Positions 5,958 to 6,574 of a DNA stretch of 6,574 nt are shown here, one piece after another. The notes below the pieces were generated by a model. That model was not told where the DNA came from. It worked only from the letters and a program-made list of their open reading frames with translations, and did no database searches. How positions within the stretch are numbered: the first letter of the stretch is position 1; each line of letters opens with the position of its first letter. Source of the DNA: JAVVUJ01 sp964461765 (GTDB taxonomy: Bacteria; Bacillota; Clostridia; Peptostreptococcales; Anaerovoracaceae); assembly GCA_964461765.1 (NCBI GenBank), contig CAYWVS010000111.1:1-6574 (forward strand). Direction: 5' to 3'. The position numbers and the translations under genes were made by a program.

Positions 5958-5988
5958 AAAAGTGGCGGGTAAAGCCCGCCCATCTTTT
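5958..5988 (-). terminator. Terminator-like hairpin between the collagen-like gene and the glycosyltransferase
   Basis: GGCGGG (5964-5969) and CCCGCC (5975-5980) pair perfectly around a 5-nt loop. Outside a small internal loop, AAAAG (5958-5962) pairs with CTTTT (5984-5988). On the minus strand the stem is followed by ACTTTTGTT, a moderate T-run. It begins 10 bp after the collagen-like stop and ends 21 bp before the glycosyltransferase ribosome binding site. It is either a full terminator or a partial one that lowers expression of the enzyme. The arms are symmetric enough to work in both directions. Confidence 0.8.
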
Positions 5989-5997
5989 GCATTACAA

Positions 5998-6574
5998 TTA
6001 CTGAATTTCCACTACTGAAACACTTCCTGTAGGACTAGTCCCTGTTGCCCCTGCCGTATAAAGGAAATCAAGGGTGATGGCACCTCCGGTAGCATCCGCT
6101 AAGAAAGTACCGGAAACACTGGTATCTGCATTTAATGTTCCAGTATCAGCTCTGGCAATAAAGTTTGTCTGATTGGTTCCATTAAACCTTGGTGTGATCG
6201 CCATGAAGGATGCAATCGCACTGGTAGCACGTATAATATAGGATACTTGGTAAATATGACCACTAACCAAACTAAAGGTGGAAGCAGTTGGTTGTGAAAT
6301 ATTCGTACCATTAATAAACGATTCCGCAAAAGCTACTGTAGTTCCATTTGGAATGGTAGCTGAACTAACGGTAAACAGTGCATTTTGCAAAGTTACTGTG
6401 CTTCCGGTGGCTCCTGTTGCTCCTGTTGCTCCTGTTGCTCCTGCTGTACCTGTGGCTCCTGTTGCTCCTGTGGCTCCTGTTGCTCCTGCTGTACCTGTGG
6501 CTCCTGTTGCTCCTGTGGCTCCTGCTGTACCTGTGGCCCCGGTGGCTCCTGTGGCTCCTGCTGTACCTGTGGCT
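5998..6574 (-). CDS. Collagen-like surface protein with C1q/TNF-like C-terminal domain (5'-truncated by window)
   Basis: On the minus strand the frame is open from the window edge (first full codon 6571-6573) to TAA at 5998-6000, giving 191 residues. Residues 1 to about 58 are Gly-X-Y triplets, mainly GAT with regular GTA, up to GATGSTVTLQNALF. The remaining 130 or so residues are beta-rich: TVAFAESFINGTNISQPTAS, FSLVSGHIYQVSYIIRATSA, and an ending with ITLDFLYTAGATGTSPTGSV and SVVEIQ. This resembles the trimerising C-terminal domain of BclA-type spore collagen glycoproteins (C1q/TNF-like jelly roll). The TTG at 6388-6390 is internal and not the start. The domain differs from that of the collagen-like protein at the left end, so the two are not recent duplicates over their whole length. 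It was probably made late in sporulation, by analogy. The glycosyltransferase follows on the same strand. Confidence 0.88.
   Translation of the reverse strand, partial: ATGTAGATGATGATGTAGATGATGATGTAGATGATGATGATGTAGATGATGATGATGSTVTLQNALFTVSSATIPNGTTVAFAESFINGTNISQPTASTFSLVSGHIYQVSYIIRATSAIASFMAITPRFNGTNQTNFIARADTGTLNADTSVSGTFLADATGGAITLDFLYTAGATGTSPTGSVSVVEIQ
6404..6574 (-). repeat. Collagen-encoding tandem repeats with 36/45-bp block structure
   Basis: The region is made of 9-bp units encoding GAT or GTA. The marker CTGCTGTACC (plus-strand reading) recurs at 6441, 6486, 6522 and 6558, spacings of 45, 36 and 36 bp. The basic block is therefore one GTA triplet plus three GAT triplets, with one block carrying an extra GAT. 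The array runs off the window. Confidence 0.85.

Noticed and set aside
6132..6329. Second minus-strand open frame of 65 codons
   Set aside because: Out-of-frame overlap with the collagen-like C-terminal domain.
6404..6574. CRISPR-like regular repeats
   Set aside because: The 36-bp periodicity comes from in-frame Gly-X-Y triplets of a coding region; there are no unique spacers.

Overview
The window looks like a chromosomal piece of an AT-rich, endospore-forming, motile Firmicute, most likely of the class Clostridia. The grounds are two collagen-like (Gly-X-Thr) surface proteins of the exosporium/BclA-BclB type, strong GGAGG-type ribosome binding sites, a methyl-accepting chemotaxis protein and a bacterial class IIC group II intron relic. 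The genus cannot be settled from the sequence alone.

Layout. 1-732 (+): 3' part of a collagen-like gene with a BclB-type C-terminal domain; its 5' end lies outside the window. 733-1100: no intact gene. It holds a weak hairpin, then a 231-bp relic of a group II intron (791-1021, minus strand) that keeps only the two ends of the element: the start of domain I, the last codons of the reverse transcriptase, and domains V and VI. The relic directly abuts the long-stem terminator hairpin (1021-1066) of the next gene. 1101-2780 (-): a complete two-transmembrane chemoreceptor. 2781-3279: divergent intergenic region with one convincing promoter in each direction, a candidate operator between them, and a leader of about 215 nt in front of the chemoreceptor. 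3280-4836 (+): a 518-residue helix-turn-helix protein with a large uncharacterised C-terminal part and an internal 36-bp duplication. 4839-5924 (-): a family 2 glycosyltransferase with TPR repeats, tail-to-tail with the regulator (2 bp apart). 5940-5997: a terminator-like hairpin. 5998-6574 (-): 3' part of a second collagen-like gene, whose different C-terminal domain resembles a C1q/TNF-type beta sandwich; its 5' end is also outside the window.

How the genes may work together. The second collagen-like gene and the glycosyltransferase lie on one strand, 73 bp apart, and probably form one transcription unit in which the enzyme glycosylates Thr-rich collagen stalks on the spore surface. The hairpin between them may set the ratio of structural protein to enzyme. 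The chemoreceptor and the regulator are divergent and could share control, but nothing in the sequence links them functionally to the spore-surface genes.

The most unusual items are the miniature class IIC intron relic with an altered catalytic triad, the collagen/glycosyltransferase pair with an intervening hairpin, and the uncharacterised regulator. I see no clear sign of a wholly new defence or mobile system.
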